Shown here in pieces: positions 37,874 to 49,886 of a stretch of DNA of 64,000 nucleotides. Below the pieces are notes generated by a model. The model ran no database searches. It was not told the DNA's origin and saw nothing but the letters and a program-made list of their open reading frames with translations. Made by a program: the position numbers and the translations under genes. Source of the DNA: Acidobacteriota bacterium (GTDB taxonomy: Bacteria; Acidobacteriota; Holophagae; Holophagales; Holophagaceae); the NCBI GenBank assembly GCA_016192145.1, contig JACPUT010000016.1:19482-83481 (forward strand), written 5' to 3'. Each line of letters opens with the position of its first letter. Position 1 is the stretch's first letter.

Positions 37874-38091
37874 CAGCCCGCATCCCGCAGGCTGAACCGA
37901 TCCACGCTGCCCGCCGTCTCCACCAGGGTCGCGGCCCGCTGCATCCGCAGGGTGTGCTGCACCGTCTGCATGGCGCTCATGAGGGGCAGATCGATGCCCA
38001 GGCGCTGGAGATCGGCCTGGGTGAACCAGGTGGTGTCGCCATGGCCCTTGCGGGCCTGATGGTCGGATAGGACTTTTTCGGTGATGCCCAC
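37873..38091 (-). CDS. Small hypothetical protein
   Basis: A 72-residue protein with a GTG start and a good ribosome site (AAGGAG, six bases). It is mostly helical by composition (FTQADLQRLGIDLPLMSAMQ, TVQHTLRMQRAATLVETAG). I do not recognise it. It is divergent from plsC, with which it shares a ~48-base promoter region, and its stop abuts repeat family C. Confidence 0.55.
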   Translation of the reverse strand: MGITEKVLSDHQARKGHGDTTWFTQADLQRLGIDLPLMSAMQTVQHTLRMQRAATLVETAGSVDRFSLRDAG

Positions 38092-38139
38092 GGGAAACTC
38101 CTTGCCCTGCTACGTTTGAAATAGCACAAGGAGCGTTGG

Positions 38140-38871
38140 GTGGCCAGCTTCAGGGACAATTGGGCATTCGGAATTGTGACGATGGTCTGGGGCGCGATCA
38201 TGGTGGTCGTCACCGTGGTGAGCATCCTGATCGCGGCACCCTTCCTCGGCCCGCGGAAGGCCTTCTTCACCATCGCGCCCATGTTCTATCGGAGCGTCTT
38301 CAGGGTGTGCGGCGTCACCTGGGCCATCGAAGGGTGGGAGGAGCTGCCCGAGGCGATCCGGAACGGCACCCAGCCCTGCATCTTCATGTGCAACCACGAG
38401 AGCCAACTGGACCCGCCCTTCCTCGTGGGCATCCTGCCCGCGCACCCCGTCTTCATCGCGAAGAAGGAAGTGAAGTACATCCCCTTCGTGGGCTGGGCGG
38501 CCATGTGCGCCGGCGTGATCTTCATCGACCGCGGCCACCGGGAACGGGCCATCGGCAGCCTCTCCCAGGCCGCCGCCGGCATCCGCTCGGGTAAGAGCGT
38601 GGTGGTGTTCCCCGAGGGCACCCGCACCCGTACCGGTGAGTTGCTCCCGCTCAAGAAGGGTTCCTTCAACCTCGCCATCGAAGCCCAGGTGCCCGTCGTG
38701 CCCATGGGGCTCAACGGCGCCTACCAGGTGCTGGCCCCCGGCGCGAGGCGCATTTCCCCGGGCCACTACCGGCTGCGCGTGGGCGCCCCGCTGGATCCCG
38801 CCTCCTTCCAGGACCGGGAAGCCCTCATGGCCGAGACGCGGCAGAGCATCCTGCGGCTTTCCCGAGGCTAG
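38140..38871 (+). CDS. plsC: 1-acyl-sn-glycerol-3-phosphate acyltransferase (PlsC family)
   Basis: A 243-residue lysophosphatidate acyltransferase, the second acylation in phospholipid synthesis. The catalytic H-x4-D is His86-Asp91 in NHESQLD. The substrate motif FPEGTRT is at 157-163. FIAKKEVKYIPFVGW and VPVVPMGLNG are also typical. An N-terminal membrane helix (10-34) anchors it. The GTG start has AAGGAG six bases upstream. Confidence 0.93.
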   Translation: MASFRDNWAFGIVTMVWGAIMVVVTVVSILIAAPFLGPRKAFFTIAPMFYRSVFRVCGVTWAIEGWEELPEAIRNGTQPCIFMCNHESQLDPPFLVGILPAHPVFIAKKEVKYIPFVGWAAMCAGVIFIDRGHRERAIGSLSQAAAGIRSGKSVVVFPEGTRTRTGELLPLKKGSFNLAIEAQVPVVPMGLNGAYQVLAPGARRISPGHYRLRVGAPLDPASFQDREALMAETRQSILRLSRG

Positions 38872-38880
38872 GAAAAGGGT

Positions 38881-41406
<2,526 letters not shown>

Positions 41407-41453
41407 GGGGTCTGGGCCGTGAGCCCCAAGTATAGGGCTTGTTACCCTGGGGC

Positions 41454-42176
41454 ATGACCACCCCTGATCCCGACTTCAATCCCTACCAACCGCCCACCGT
41501 GGGCGATCTGGAACCTGCCCGGCCCGAGGCGCAGGCCCCGGCCCCCCTGCCCTGGGAGGATCGGGAGCGATTCCCGGGCTTCTGGAAGCGCGTGGGCGAG
41601 ATGTTCCACCTGGTATTCAACGACCCTTTGGGATTCTTCGAGCGGGTGCCTCGGGGCTCCGGCTTCACGCGGCCCTGGCAGTTCCAGCTGCTTCTGTTGA
41701 CCCCCGTCTTCCTCATCCTGTTGCTGGTGTTCGGTGCGCTGGGCGTGGCGGGCAGCTTGGCCACCCTGGGGACCCCCAGCAAGGACGCGCCTCCGGCTTG
41801 GATCTTCCCGCTGTTGATCCCCGCATTCCTCATCCTGATCCCCGCGTTCATGTTCCTGGGGATGCTCATCGGCGGCCTGTTCTCCCACTTCTTCCTCTGG
41901 CTCTGGGGCGGACTGAAGGCCGGGGAACCCCTGCACCACACGATTCGGGCCCAGGGCTACGCCAGCGCCTTCATCTCGCTCGGGGGAATGATCCCCTACC
42001 TCGGCATCCTCGTGCAGTTGGCGGGGTTCGTGTGGATGGGCATGGGCCTGGCACGGATGCACCGCACCGACACCTGGCGTGGCATCTGCGCGATGCTCAC
42101 GCCGATCTTCCTCTGCTGTTGCGTTGCCATCCTGGCCGCGATCATGATCCCCGCGCTGATCGCCGCCCGCCACTGA
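41454..42176 (+). CDS. Yip1-domain membrane protein
   Basis: A 240-residue inner-membrane protein. A Pro-rich soluble N-terminus of ~45 residues precedes a Yip1-type segment (FHLVFNDPLGFFERVPRGSG) and about five hydrophobic helices. The function is unknown. Its 3' end overlaps the convergent enoyl-CoA hydratase-like gene by 35 bases. It is divergent from the Ser/Thr kinase, with a TATAGGG-like element between them. Confidence 0.75.
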   Translation: MTTPDPDFNPYQPPTVGDLEPARPEAQAPAPLPWEDRERFPGFWKRVGEMFHLVFNDPLGFFERVPRGSGFTRPWQFQLLLLTPVFLILLLVFGALGVAGSLATLGTPSKDAPPAWIFPLLIPAFLILIPAFMFLGMLIGGLFSHFFLWLWGGLKAGEPLHHTIRAQGYASAFISLGGMIPYLGILVQLAGFVWMGMGLARMHRTDTWRGICAMLTPIFLCCCVAILAAIMIPALIAARH

Positions 42177-42822
42177 GCCATTGCGTCACCGCGGGTGCGG
42201 CCACTTCAGGCGCCAGCACCCGCTGGACGGCCCCGGCTTCCAGGGCCTGACTCGCGTCCCAGTGTTCCAGGGACGCGAAGAGCCGGTCCGCCCCGGTTTC
42301 CCCCAGCAATTCCACGAGGCGCACGGTGCCGCCAAAGCCCGTGAGGATGCCGTGCTTGGCCGCGGGGTGCGCCAGGCGGAGCCCCTCCACCGCCCAGCGT
42401 TCCTGGCCGTGGAGCAGCAGATCGCAACCGCCGCCCATGGCCACGCCACTGCCCAGGGTGAGGGTGCGCCAGCCGGGCCACAGCAGGTGCGACATCACCT
42501 GCTGACCCAGCCGAGCGAAGGGCTCCGCCGTATTGGGATCGAGGCTGCCCACTTCGTTGAGGTCCGCACCCGCACAGAAGTGATGTCCCGTACCCTCCAT
42601 CCAGGCCGCGCCGGAGAGGGCGATCCGCCGGACACCCGACCACCGCAGCTCGATGAAGCAGCGATCCAAGGCCTTCAGCGTATCGGCGTGCAGCCGGTGG
42701 AAGCCATCACCACTGCGTAAGCCTATCCAGGCCCAGCCGGGCCCCCGGGCCACGTCCACGTGGGTGCGCCCCTCAAAGTAGCGGTCGGGATTCACCAGGC
42801 CACCCCAGCGATCGCCTTGCAT
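42142..42822 (-). CDS. Enoyl-CoA hydratase/isomerase family protein
   Basis: A 226-residue crotonase-fold protein, slightly shorter than the usual ~260. The first oxyanion-hole region is ALSGAAWMEGTGHHFCAGADLNEVG. The second is TLTLGSGVAMGGGCDLLLHG, followed by RLAHPAAKHGILTGFGGTVRLVELLG. The C-terminal helices are abbreviated. The substrate is unknown. The next upstream region (42823-43231) carries repeat family B and no certain gene. Confidence 0.85.
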   Translation of the reverse strand: MQGDRWGGLVNPDRYFEGRTHVDVARGPGWAWIGLRSGDGFHRLHADTLKALDRCFIELRWSGVRRIALSGAAWMEGTGHHFCAGADLNEVGSLDPNTAEPFARLGQQVMSHLLWPGWRTLTLGSGVAMGGGCDLLLHGQERWAVEGLRLAHPAAKHGILTGFGGTVRLVELLGETGADRLFASLEHWDASQALEAGAVQRVLAPEVAAPAVTQWLSGGRRSARGS

Positions 42823-43232
42823 CCGACCGGCGGGATCGGTTGGTTTCCATCCCCTGCATCCCCTTGATCCGGGCGATCAGAAAAGCGGTTCTCCAATGGA
42901 TTCCGAGGAGTGCCTGGGTGTTCTATGCACCACGTGGTCCCAAGCGGGAAAGGCAGAACGCAGAGGCACAGAGGCGCGGAGGCGCGGAGGAAAAGCCTTG
43001 GGGCTGGAGCATCCCGATCCATCCCTGGTTTGGCCCGGCCCGGCTTCCTTTCTCTGCGCCTCTGCGCCTCTGCGCCTCTGCGTTGGCATTTGCCTTTCAC
43101 GCCCTGGATTCCCGGCGTAGGAGCCCTGAAACCTTCGCGCATTCGATCCGCCCCAACCGGGGCGCTTCGAAGCAAGGCCTCCAACGCCTCGATCGCGAGT
43201 GGCTCGCCCTTGGTGCTCCACGGCGTAGTCAT
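42792..43232 (-). other. Candidate ORF coupled to miaA, running into repeat B
   Basis: The miaA stop and an ATG share a base (TGATG). The first ~42 codons (MTTPWSTKGEPLAIEALEAL onward) look weakly coding, but the frame then passes through repeat B and becomes low-complexity Arg/Ala before stopping inside the next gene. It may be a short protein truncated by repeat insertion, or nothing. Confidence 0.25.
42957..43084. repeat. Inverted array of 9-bp units (family B)
   Basis: 42957-42990 is a tandem of GCGCAGAGG/GCGCGGAGG units. 43051-43084 is the inverted array of GCGCCTCTG units. It fills much of the 409-base space between miaA and the hydratase-like gene. Confidence 0.85.
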
Positions 43233-44113
43233 CAGGGAATCCCCAAACGAGAAAAGGCTTCTTCAATGGGCTCAGTATCGGGATCCCAAGCGGGCACTTT
43301 GGGCCACTGATTGCCGAAGAAGGTCGTCTGCCGTTTTGCGAATTGCCGCGTGGCCGTCACGATGGCCGCCTCAATTTCCGCGGGGTCCCCGCCCGCCGCC
43401 CACTGCGCGTATCCCAGGGGACGCAGGGCCTCCAGATCGGGGCCGTGGCCCGCCGCCACGAGGCTCTCCACCTCCGCGGGCCAGCCCGCCGCCACCTGCC
43501 CGCGAATGCGCCGCTCGACCCGCGCCCGCTGGGCCTCCCGTGTGGGCTGCATGACGAGGGCCCGCCACCCCTCGGGCACGCCCGTGGCCACGCCGCCGAA
43601 GATCTCCGAGGGCCTTCGCCCCGTCGCGAGGTGGAGGGCCAGGGCCCGCTGCACGCGGGCGGAATCGTTGGGGTGCAGCTCCGCCGCCCGGTCGGGATCC
43701 ACGGCCGCGAGGTATCGGTGGAGGGCCGGCATCCCGAGGGCCCGGCCCCAGGCGCGCACCCGCTCCACGGTCCCCCCCGGCACGTCGGGCAGATCCGTGA
43801 GCTGATCCCAGATCCCCCGCAGGTAGAGCCCCGACCCCGTCACGAGCACGGGCCGCTCCACGGAAGCCAGCCACCCCCGCACGAGGGCGCCAAATTCCTT
43901 CGGATTGGGCCGCGCCGAAAGGGGCAGCACCCCATAGCCCACGTGCGGCACTCCCTGACGCTCCGCCTCGTCCGGCTGCCCCGTCCCGATGGCAAGCCCC
44001 TTCAGGGCCTGGAAGGGATCCCCATTCACCACCGCCCCCCCCACCCGCGCCGCCACCGCCACGGCCAAGGAAGACTTGCCGGAGGCGGTGGGGCCGAGGA
44101 GGGCGATGGGCAT
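43232..44113 (-). CDS. miaA: tRNA dimethylallyltransferase MiaA
   Basis: A 293-residue prenyltransferase that adds dimethylallyl to A37 of tRNAs reading UNN codons. The P-loop is GPTASGKSSL (7-16). GTGQPDEAERQGVPHVG corresponds to the substrate-binding loop, VLVTGSGLYLRGI to the prenyl-site strand, and HPNDSARVQRALALHLATG to the RNA-binding helix region. The usual D-S-x-Q motif reads GDPFQ here, a modest variation. The C-terminus is normal. Confidence 0.94.
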   Translation of the reverse strand: MPIALLGPTASGKSSLAVAVAARVGGAVVNGDPFQALKGLAIGTGQPDEAERQGVPHVGYGVLPLSARPNPKEFGALVRGWLASVERPVLVTGSGLYLRGIWDQLTDLPDVPGGTVERVRAWGRALGMPALHRYLAAVDPDRAAELHPNDSARVQRALALHLATGRRPSEIFGGVATGVPEGWRALVMQPTREAQRARVERRIRGQVAAGWPAEVESLVAAGHGPDLEALRPLGYAQWAAGGDPAEIEAAIVTATRQFAKRQTTFFGNQWPKVPAWDPDTEPIEEAFSRLGIP

Positions 44114-44131
44114 GATCTAAGATACTCAGCT

Positions 44132-44177
44132 CCCCAAAACACGAAGGGCCCCGCGAGGGGCCCTTCGTGTTTTGGGG
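44132..44177. terminator. Bidirectional terminator between miaA and the OmpA gene
   Basis: A perfect palindromic stem of about 21 bp around GGGCCCC-GCGA-GGGGCCC with AAAACACGAA and TTCGTGTTTT flanks. It lies 5 bases from the OmpA stop and 18 from the miaA start, so it mainly serves the OmpA gene on the minus strand. Confidence 0.9.
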
Positions 44178-44181
44178 AAGG

Positions 44182-45327
44182 TTACTTCTTCTTCGGAGTT
44201 TTCAGCTTGGCCTTTGGCGTGGGAGCCTCGGCATCCACCGTGCTCGTATCCGTGCGGGTTTTTTCGACGGTGTCGGCGGTCTTGACGTCGATTTCCACGC
44301 GGCGGTTCTTGCTTTGGCCGGCGCGGGTCTTGTTCTCGGAGACGGGCTGATCGGGGCCGAGGCCGATGGCGCTGACGCGGGCGGCGGGGACGCCGGCTTC
44401 GACGAGCACCTTCGCCACGGACTGGGCGCGGCGGAGGGAGAGGGCCTTGTTATGGGCTTTGGGACCGAGGCTGGAAGTGTGGCCGCTGACGACGAGGGTG
44501 TACGCGCCGGGGTAGGCTTTGAGCTGGTCCGCCACGGCCTGGATGGCCTGGATGGCCTCGTCGCCCAGGGCGTCGCCATTGTTGGGGAAGTGGAGGACGG
44601 CTTCGCTCAGCACGATCTTCTTGGGCAGGGCCGCGGGGACCGGGGCCGGTGCGGGCGCCACCACGCGAACGGGAGTCGGCTCCGGCGCGGGAGCCGGGGC
44701 GGCCACGGGGGCGGGCGCGGGGTCGAGCGCCTTCACGGGCGCGGGGGCCGGAGCGGGCGCCGGAGCGGGCTTTGGGGCGGGCGCCGGGGCGGCCACGGGG
44801 GCGCCCCAGCGGAAGCCGTAGCCCACGAGGGCCACGAACTCCTGGCGGGCGACGCGGGACTGCACCACGTTCGTGCGGAGCTCGAAGGAGCCGAGGCTCT
44901 GGGGGCCCAGGAGCACCTGCGTGCCCACGCCGGCGAGGAGGTTCAGGCGCGTGGTCTTGTTGGCGCTCAGGGAGAGGGGAGCCTCCAGCTGAGAGGCGCC
45001 GAGGCCCGCGCGCAGGAAGGGGATCCAGCGACCCTTGGATTCCCAGGGGCGGTAGAGCACGGTGGCATCGAGGTGGTTCTCGCTGGCCTTCCAGAGGTCA
45101 TCCTTGCGGGTGAGGCCGCTGTGGAGGAAGGTGGCCTCCCAGCCCCAGTGGGGGCGGTTGAGCCACTGGCCCAGGCCCAGGCCGAAGCCCGTGCTGTCCT
45201 TCACGCAGGCGGAGTTCTCCTGCGTGAGGTAGCCCAGCTGGCCCTGGCCCCAGGTGAAGGTCTTGGCGTCCTGGGCCGTCAGGGTGATGGCGCCCAGGAG
45301 ACTGGCAGTGAGGAGGAATGAACGCAT
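44182..45327 (-). CDS. OmpA-family outer membrane protein
   Basis: A 381-residue protein. A signal peptide (MRSFLLTASLLGAITLTAQ) is followed by an eight-strand-like beta-barrel region (~20-180), a long Pro-Ala linker (~180-245), and an OmpA_C peptidoglycan-binding domain with YTLVVSGHTSSLGPKAHNKALS, RRAQSVAKVL and QSKNRRVEIDV. The Asp and Arg that bind diaminopimelate are in the expected places except that G-H-T-S replaces G-H-T-D. A Lys-rich tail ends it. The ATG at 45327 has CGGAG six bases upstream. Confidence 0.9.
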   Translation of the reverse strand: MRSFLLTASLLGAITLTAQDAKTFTWGQGQLGYLTQENSACVKDSTGFGLGLGQWLNRPHWGWEATFLHSGLTRKDDLWKASENHLDATVLYRPWESKGRWIPFLRAGLGASQLEAPLSLSANKTTRLNLLAGVGTQVLLGPQSLGSFELRTNVVQSRVARQEFVALVGYGFRWGAPVAAPAPAPKPAPAPAPAPAPVKALDPAPAPVAAPAPAPEPTPVRVVAPAPAPVPAALPKKIVLSEAVLHFPNNGDALGDEAIQAIQAVADQLKAYPGAYTLVVSGHTSSLGPKAHNKALSLRRAQSVAKVLVEAGVPAARVSAIGLGPDQPVSENKTRAGQSKNRRVEIDVKTADTVEKTRTDTSTVDAEAPTPKAKLKTPKKK

Positions 45328-45361
45328 GGGTGCTCCGTAGTCGGGTGATTGCATCAGACGC

Positions 45362-45440
45362 GGCGCTCGGGCTCGGCCCGAGCGCCACGTGGGGGGTACG
45401 GGGGGGACATCGCGAGCGAAGCGAGCAGGCGGTCCCCCCC
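45362..45440. terminator. Two hairpins between the OmpA and Ig-repeat genes
   Basis: GGCGCTCGGGC-TCG-GCCCGAGCGCC (45362-45386) is followed by a stem of GGGGGGGAC with GTCCCCCCC (45400-45440). No T-run is present, so factor-independent termination is doubtful; this may be leader structure of the OmpA gene or the 3' end of the Ig-repeat gene. Confidence 0.5.
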
Positions 45441-45447
45441 GGTTAGG

Positions 45448-48400
45448 TCAATTGCAATTGACGCCGTCGAGGTAGGCGTAGCCCGCGTGGCCGGTCTGGG
45501 TGCAGTCGGCGGCGGTGACGGTGATCTTCAGCACGTGGCCCTTGCGGGCGGTGAGGTTGCTGAGGCCCACCTTCTGCCAGTTGATGCCCTTCCAGATGCT
45601 CGAACCCGCGACCCAGCCCGGGTAGCTGGGATCATTGGCGTAGAAGTGCTTGAAGTAGATCGTTTCGTAGCCGTTGGTGACGTCTTGAACGAGGATGTCG
45701 ACGTAGGGCTGGTCGGCAGGGCTATGTCCCGGGTCCTGCATCACGGCGGCCCAGTAGAAGGCGAGCTTGGGCGTGTCCACGTCCGTGGGGACGGTGAGGC
45801 TTTGGTAAATGCGGCTGATGTGGGCGCCCGTGGCCGGGTTGTTCACGCGGAAGGCCGTGGATCCGTCGAAGACCTGGGAGATGGACGCGACGTTGGCGTC
45901 GTTGGCCACGGAGACGAGGGCGCTATCGATGCTGCCGCCGGACCAGGTGACGCCGTAGCCGTTCATGGCGCCGGTGGAGCCACTGAAGGTGGGGCTGGCG
46001 GGGTAGCCGATGGAAGCGTTGCTGCCCTGCTCCAGCACCCAGGGCGAAGTGGAGCCGCTCTCGAAGCAGATGTTGGGGAACCAGGCCGTGCGGCCGGCTT
46101 CCTTGGCGTTGAACTCCATGTAGCCCGTGAAGCTGAAGGTGGGATCGCAGGGGTTCGCGGTGGTCTCCAGGGCGATGCGGGTTCCGTAGGGATCCAGCAG
46201 GGCCGGGATGGTGAAGCTGAAGTTGTTGCCGCTGAGGGCCACGGGGGTGCGGGCGCCGCCGTTCTGACTCCAGAAGACGTGGGTGGCGGCGTCGCTGCCG
46301 TTGGCGATGGAGCCCGTGATGGTCACGTTGCTGGCGCTGGGCACGGTGGCCAGGGCGCCGCTGGCCACGGAGCCGGTGCCGGCGACGTCGCTCACCGTGA
46401 GGGTGGCGAAGGGAGGCGTGGCCCAACCGCCGGTGGCGCCGGTGAGCACGCGCTCGTAATCCGCCAGGCGGTGGATGCTCGGCTGGCCTTCCATGGCGTA
46501 CTGGGTGAAGGTGGGCACGTAGCCCGCGGCGCGGTCGTAGCTGGTGAAGGCGCCCGTGCCGGCGTTCCAGGTGATGGTGAGGGGCATGCCGGGGTAGTTG
46601 GGATCGAGCACGCCGAACTTGCCGGTGGCTTGGGTGTAGCTGGTGACGACCGCGGCGATGGCGTTATCCACGGCGGGGCGGGCCTCGCCCATGAGGAAGA
46701 TCTGGGGCTGGCCAGTGACGCGCAGGCCGGTGATGAGGGCCAGGCCCGTCTGCACGCCGGAGAGCTGATAGGCGTTCTGGGACCAGAGGCTGTTCCAGGT
46801 CTCCTGGGTGCCGTTGGCGAGGCGGCTGATGAGGGCGCGGGCGCTCACGTCGTCGGCGCTGCTGTTGGCATCCCCCTCGCGGAAGAGGGTGGAGAGGCCG
46901 GCGTTGCCGAAGGTGGCCTTGCGCATCCCGAAGTACCAGGAGGCGAAGGAGCTCATGCCGAAGGAGGAGCCGCCGGGGGCGTTGAAGGTGCCCTGGTTGG
47001 GCTGGAACCAGCCATCGGTGCCGGGCGTGAATCCAAGGCTCTGATCGGCGAGGCTGGCCGAGAGGCCGGGGATCACGAGCACGGCGTACTGGCCGGGCAG
47101 GAGCGTGGTGAAGGTGATGAGGTGGTTCGTCGTGTCGAGCTTCTTGAGCCCCACGGCCACCCACTTGCCGTAGGCGGGATCCCAGTAGAAGGGCACGGGG
47201 ACGTCGGAAGCCGCGAGGCCGGTGCCGTCATAGGGGAGGGTGACGGTCATGGGCAGGCGGAAGGGATAGCCCACGGTGCTGGACAAGGTCCAGGGATCGG
47301 AGGCCGCGCTGGCGCCGCCGGCGAGGGCGCCGGGCAGGGCCGCGCCCACGTTGCGGGTGATGGTGAGATCCGTGGCCGCGCAGACGGCGGAACCCTGGTT
47401 GGGCACGACGACGGAGAGGCCGTTGAGGGGACCGGGGGTCGAGTTCGTGTAGGTAGTGCCCGTGGTGGGCACGGGGATGGTCACGCTATTGGGGGGCGCG
47501 GCCGTCACGGTGATGGTGGCCGTGGAGGTGAGGCTGGCGCCCGCCGCGTTCGTCACCGTGAGGGTGTAGGGGTAGGAGCCCGGCGTGGCGTAGGGGCCCA
47601 CGGGCAGGCTGCCGCCCGTGCTGGCGGTGCCGAGCCCCTGGTCGATGGCGCCCGTGCCGCCGGAGAAGATGGACGTCAGGCTGGAGGACTGGTTCACGGG
47701 GATGGTGGATGGATTCGCCGTGAGGTTCGCCGTGAGGGGCGCGAGCACGGTGATGGCCACGGTCTGGCTGGCGCTGCCGGAGGCGTTGGAGCCCGTGATG
47801 GTCACGCTGAAGGAACCCGAGGCCGTGGGCGTGCCGGAAATGACGCCCGTGCTGGGATCCAGGCTCAGGCCCGCGGGGAGGCTGCCGCCCGTGATGGCGT
47901 AGCCGGTGGGCGTGCCGCCGGAGGGGTTGGGGTTGTTCGGCGTGATGGCGAAGCCGGAGGTGTAGGTCACGGGCGTCGCGTAGTTCAGGGCCGTGGGGGC
48001 GGGGTTGACCACGGTGTAGGAGACGTTGGCCGTGGCGATGCGGGTGCCGTTCGTGGCCGTCACGGTGAAGGTGGAGACACCGGGCGTGGTGGGGGTGCCC
48101 GTGATGGCGCCCGTGCCGGCGGCGAGGCCGAGGCCCGCGGGCAGGCTGCCGGCCGTCACGGCGAAGGTGGTGCTCAGGCCGGGCGTGGCGTTGCTCACCG
48201 TGGCCGGCTGGCTCGCGATGGCCGCGCCCTGCGGGAAGAAGCGGGGCGTGACGTAGCTGAGGCCCAGGGCCGCTGCGGGCGTCACCGTGTAGGTGGGCGT
48301 GGCCGTGGCCGTGCGGGAGCCGTTGGTGGCCGTCACGGTGAAGGTGTACACCCCAGGCGCCGTGGGCGTGCCGGAGATGGTGCCATCGGCGTTCAACGTG

Positions 48401-49731
48401 AGGCCCGCGGGCAGGCTGCCCGAGGTGAGGGCGAAGGTGGTCGGGACGCCCGGCGTGGCGTTGGCCACCGTGGGGGTCTGGAGGAAGATGGCGCTACCCG
48501 CCGTGAAGGTCTGGGGCGTGGCGTAACCGAGGCTGAGGGCGGCGGCGGGCACGACCGTGTAAGTGGCTGAGGCCGCGGCGCTGCGGGTGCCGTTCGTGGC
48601 GGCCACCGTGAAGGCGAAGACGCCGGGCGTGGTGGGCGTGCCCGTGATGGCGCCGGTGGATGGGTTCAGCGTCAGCCCTGCGGGCAGGGCGCCACCCGTG
48701 AGGGCGTAGGTGGTGGCGACGCCGGGGGTGGCGTTGCCCAGGGAGGGCGATTGGGCCGCGATGACGGTGCCCTCGGTGAACTCCATGGGCGTCGCGTAAT
48801 TCAGCGACAGGGCGGCGGCGGGCGTCACCGTGTAGGTGGGGCTGGAGGTGGCGCTGCGGGTGCCGTTGGTGGCCATCACCGTGAAGGGGTAGACGCCGGG
48901 CGTGGTGGGGGTGCCCGAAATGCGGCCATCCGCGTTCAAGGTGAGGCCCGCGGGCAGGCTGCCCGAGGTGAGGGCGAAGGTGGTGGCCACGCCGGGCGTG
49001 ACGTTCGCGAGGGTGGGCGCCTGGGCCGCGATGGCGGAACCGGAGGGGAAGGTCTGGGGCGTGGCGTAGTTCAGGGCCAGGCTGCCGGCGGGCGTCACGG
49101 TGTAGTCCGCGGATGTGTTGGCCGTGCGCGTGCCGTTCGTGGCCCGAACGGAGAAGCCGTAGACGCCGGGCGTGGTGGGCGTGCCGGCGATGTTGCCCGT
49201 GGTGGCATCCAGGGTCAGGCCCGCGGGAAGGGCGCCCGTCGCCAGCTCATAGGTGGTGGTGATGCCCGGCGTGGCCTGGGCGAGGGAGGCCGGCTGCGGC
49301 GCGATGGGGGAGGTGGCGGGGAAGACCATGGGGGTGGCGTAGCCCACGGCCAAGGGCACGTTGGGCAACACGGTGATGCTGAGGGTCTGCGTGGCCACGT
49401 TGGCGGCGTTGGCGCCCTGGATCGTCAGGGTGTATACGCCGGGGGCCGTGGGCGTGCCCGTGATGTGGCCCGTGGTGGGGCTGAGGGTGAGGCCCGCAGG
49501 CAGGGCCCCCACGGTCACGGAGTATGTGACGGGGGTGCCGCCCTGGGGATTCGGGGGGTTCACGGCGATGGGCGTCCCCACCGTGTAGGTGTTCGAGGGC
49601 TGGTAGTTCAGGCCCAGGATCTTCGAGGAAGCGTCGCAGTCGGCGCACCAACTGGAGCCGGTGCACCCGAGGGGGCCGACCACGAGGGCCGAGGCGGCCA
49701 GCAGGGCGGACAGGCTTATGCGTCGTCGCAT
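45448..49731 (-). CDS. Large surface protein with seven putative-Ig (He_PIG) repeats
   Basis: A 1427-residue exported protein. The N-terminus has a basic start, a hydrophobic core and LGC at 21-23, suggesting lipoprotein processing although the lipobox is imperfect. Seven tandem ~90-residue repeats (about 38-665) share (L)xYATPxxF, ATPGxxTTFALTSGSLPAGL and ISGTPTTPGVYxFTVxATNG. An eighth, divergent Ig-like module follows. The remaining ~650 residues show no domain I can name, ending with a jelly-roll-like region (PWVLEQGSNASIGYPASPTF...). An adhesin or surface-structural role is plausible. GGAG lies seven bases before the ATG. Confidence 0.85.
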   Translation of the reverse strand: MRRRISLSALLAASALVVGPLGCTGSSWCADCDASSKILGLNYQPSNTYTVGTPIAVNPPNPQGGTPVTYSVTVGALPAGLTLSPTTGHITGTPTAPGVYTLTIQGANAANVATQTLSITVLPNVPLAVGYATPMVFPATSPIAPQPASLAQATPGITTTYELATGALPAGLTLDATTGNIAGTPTTPGVYGFSVRATNGTRTANTSADYTVTPAGSLALNYATPQTFPSGSAIAAQAPTLANVTPGVATTFALTSGSLPAGLTLNADGRISGTPTTPGVYPFTVMATNGTRSATSSPTYTVTPAAALSLNYATPMEFTEGTVIAAQSPSLGNATPGVATTYALTGGALPAGLTLNPSTGAITGTPTTPGVFAFTVAATNGTRSAAASATYTVVPAAALSLGYATPQTFTAGSAIFLQTPTVANATPGVPTTFALTSGSLPAGLTLNADGTISGTPTAPGVYTFTVTATNGSRTATATPTYTVTPAAALGLSYVTPRFFPQGAAIASQPATVSNATPGLSTTFAVTAGSLPAGLGLAAGTGAITGTPTTPGVSTFTVTATNGTRIATANVSYTVVNPAPTALNYATPVTYTSGFAITPNNPNPSGGTPTGYAITGGSLPAGLSLDPSTGVISGTPTASGSFSVTITGSNASGSASQTVAITVLAPLTANLTANPSTIPVNQSSSLTSIFSGGTGAIDQGLGTASTGGSLPVGPYATPGSYPYTLTVTNAAGASLTSTATITVTAAPPNSVTIPVPTTGTTYTNSTPGPLNGLSVVVPNQGSAVCAATDLTITRNVGAALPGALAGGASAASDPWTLSSTVGYPFRLPMTVTLPYDGTGLAASDVPVPFYWDPAYGKWVAVGLKKLDTTNHLITFTTLLPGQYAVLVIPGLSASLADQSLGFTPGTDGWFQPNQGTFNAPGGSSFGMSSFASWYFGMRKATFGNAGLSTLFREGDANSSADDVSARALISRLANGTQETWNSLWSQNAYQLSGVQTGLALITGLRVTGQPQIFLMGEARPAVDNAIAAVVTSYTQATGKFGVLDPNYPGMPLTITWNAGTGAFTSYDRAAGYVPTFTQYAMEGQPSIHRLADYERVLTGATGGWATPPFATLTVSDVAGTGSVASGALATVPSASNVTITGSIANGSDAATHVFWSQNGGARTPVALSGNNFSFTIPALLDPYGTRIALETTANPCDPTFSFTGYMEFNAKEAGRTAWFPNICFESGSTSPWVLEQGSNASIGYPASPTFSGSTGAMNGYGVTWSGGSIDSALVSVANDANVASISQVFDGSTAFRVNNPATGAHISRIYQSLTVPTDVDTPKLAFYWAAVMQDPGHSPADQPYVDILVQDVTNGYETIYFKHFYANDPSYPGWVAGSSIWKGINWQKVGLSNLTARKGHVLKITVTAADCTQTGHAGYAYLDGVNCN
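47900..49620. repeat. Tandem ~270-bp coding repeats
   Basis: The DNA of the seven Ig-like repeats is itself strongly repeated, with long near-identical blocks. Unit number may vary by recombination. Confidence 0.7.
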
Positions 49732-49886
49732 GGGCAACTCCAGACAGATCAAGGCAAAGGGCCTCCACGTCGGGGGCCCTTCGATTCCTTCAAATTCTGG
49801 CGTGACCGAGGGCAAATTATTCTCACAGTTCCTCACAGTTGCCGTGGGGAGCTGAAGAAACGCCCGAGGGAGGCCGAAGATGCGCC

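Noticed and set aside
42877..43266. Basic protein in the miaA-hydratase gap
   Set aside because: Most of the frame is translation of repeat family B and it overlaps the end of miaA.
45349..48570. A 1073-codon plus-strand frame antisense to the Ig-repeat protein
   Set aside because: Its composition (Gly/Ala/His/Arg, no domain) is that of a GC-rich antisense shadow; the minus strand encodes clear Ig repeats.
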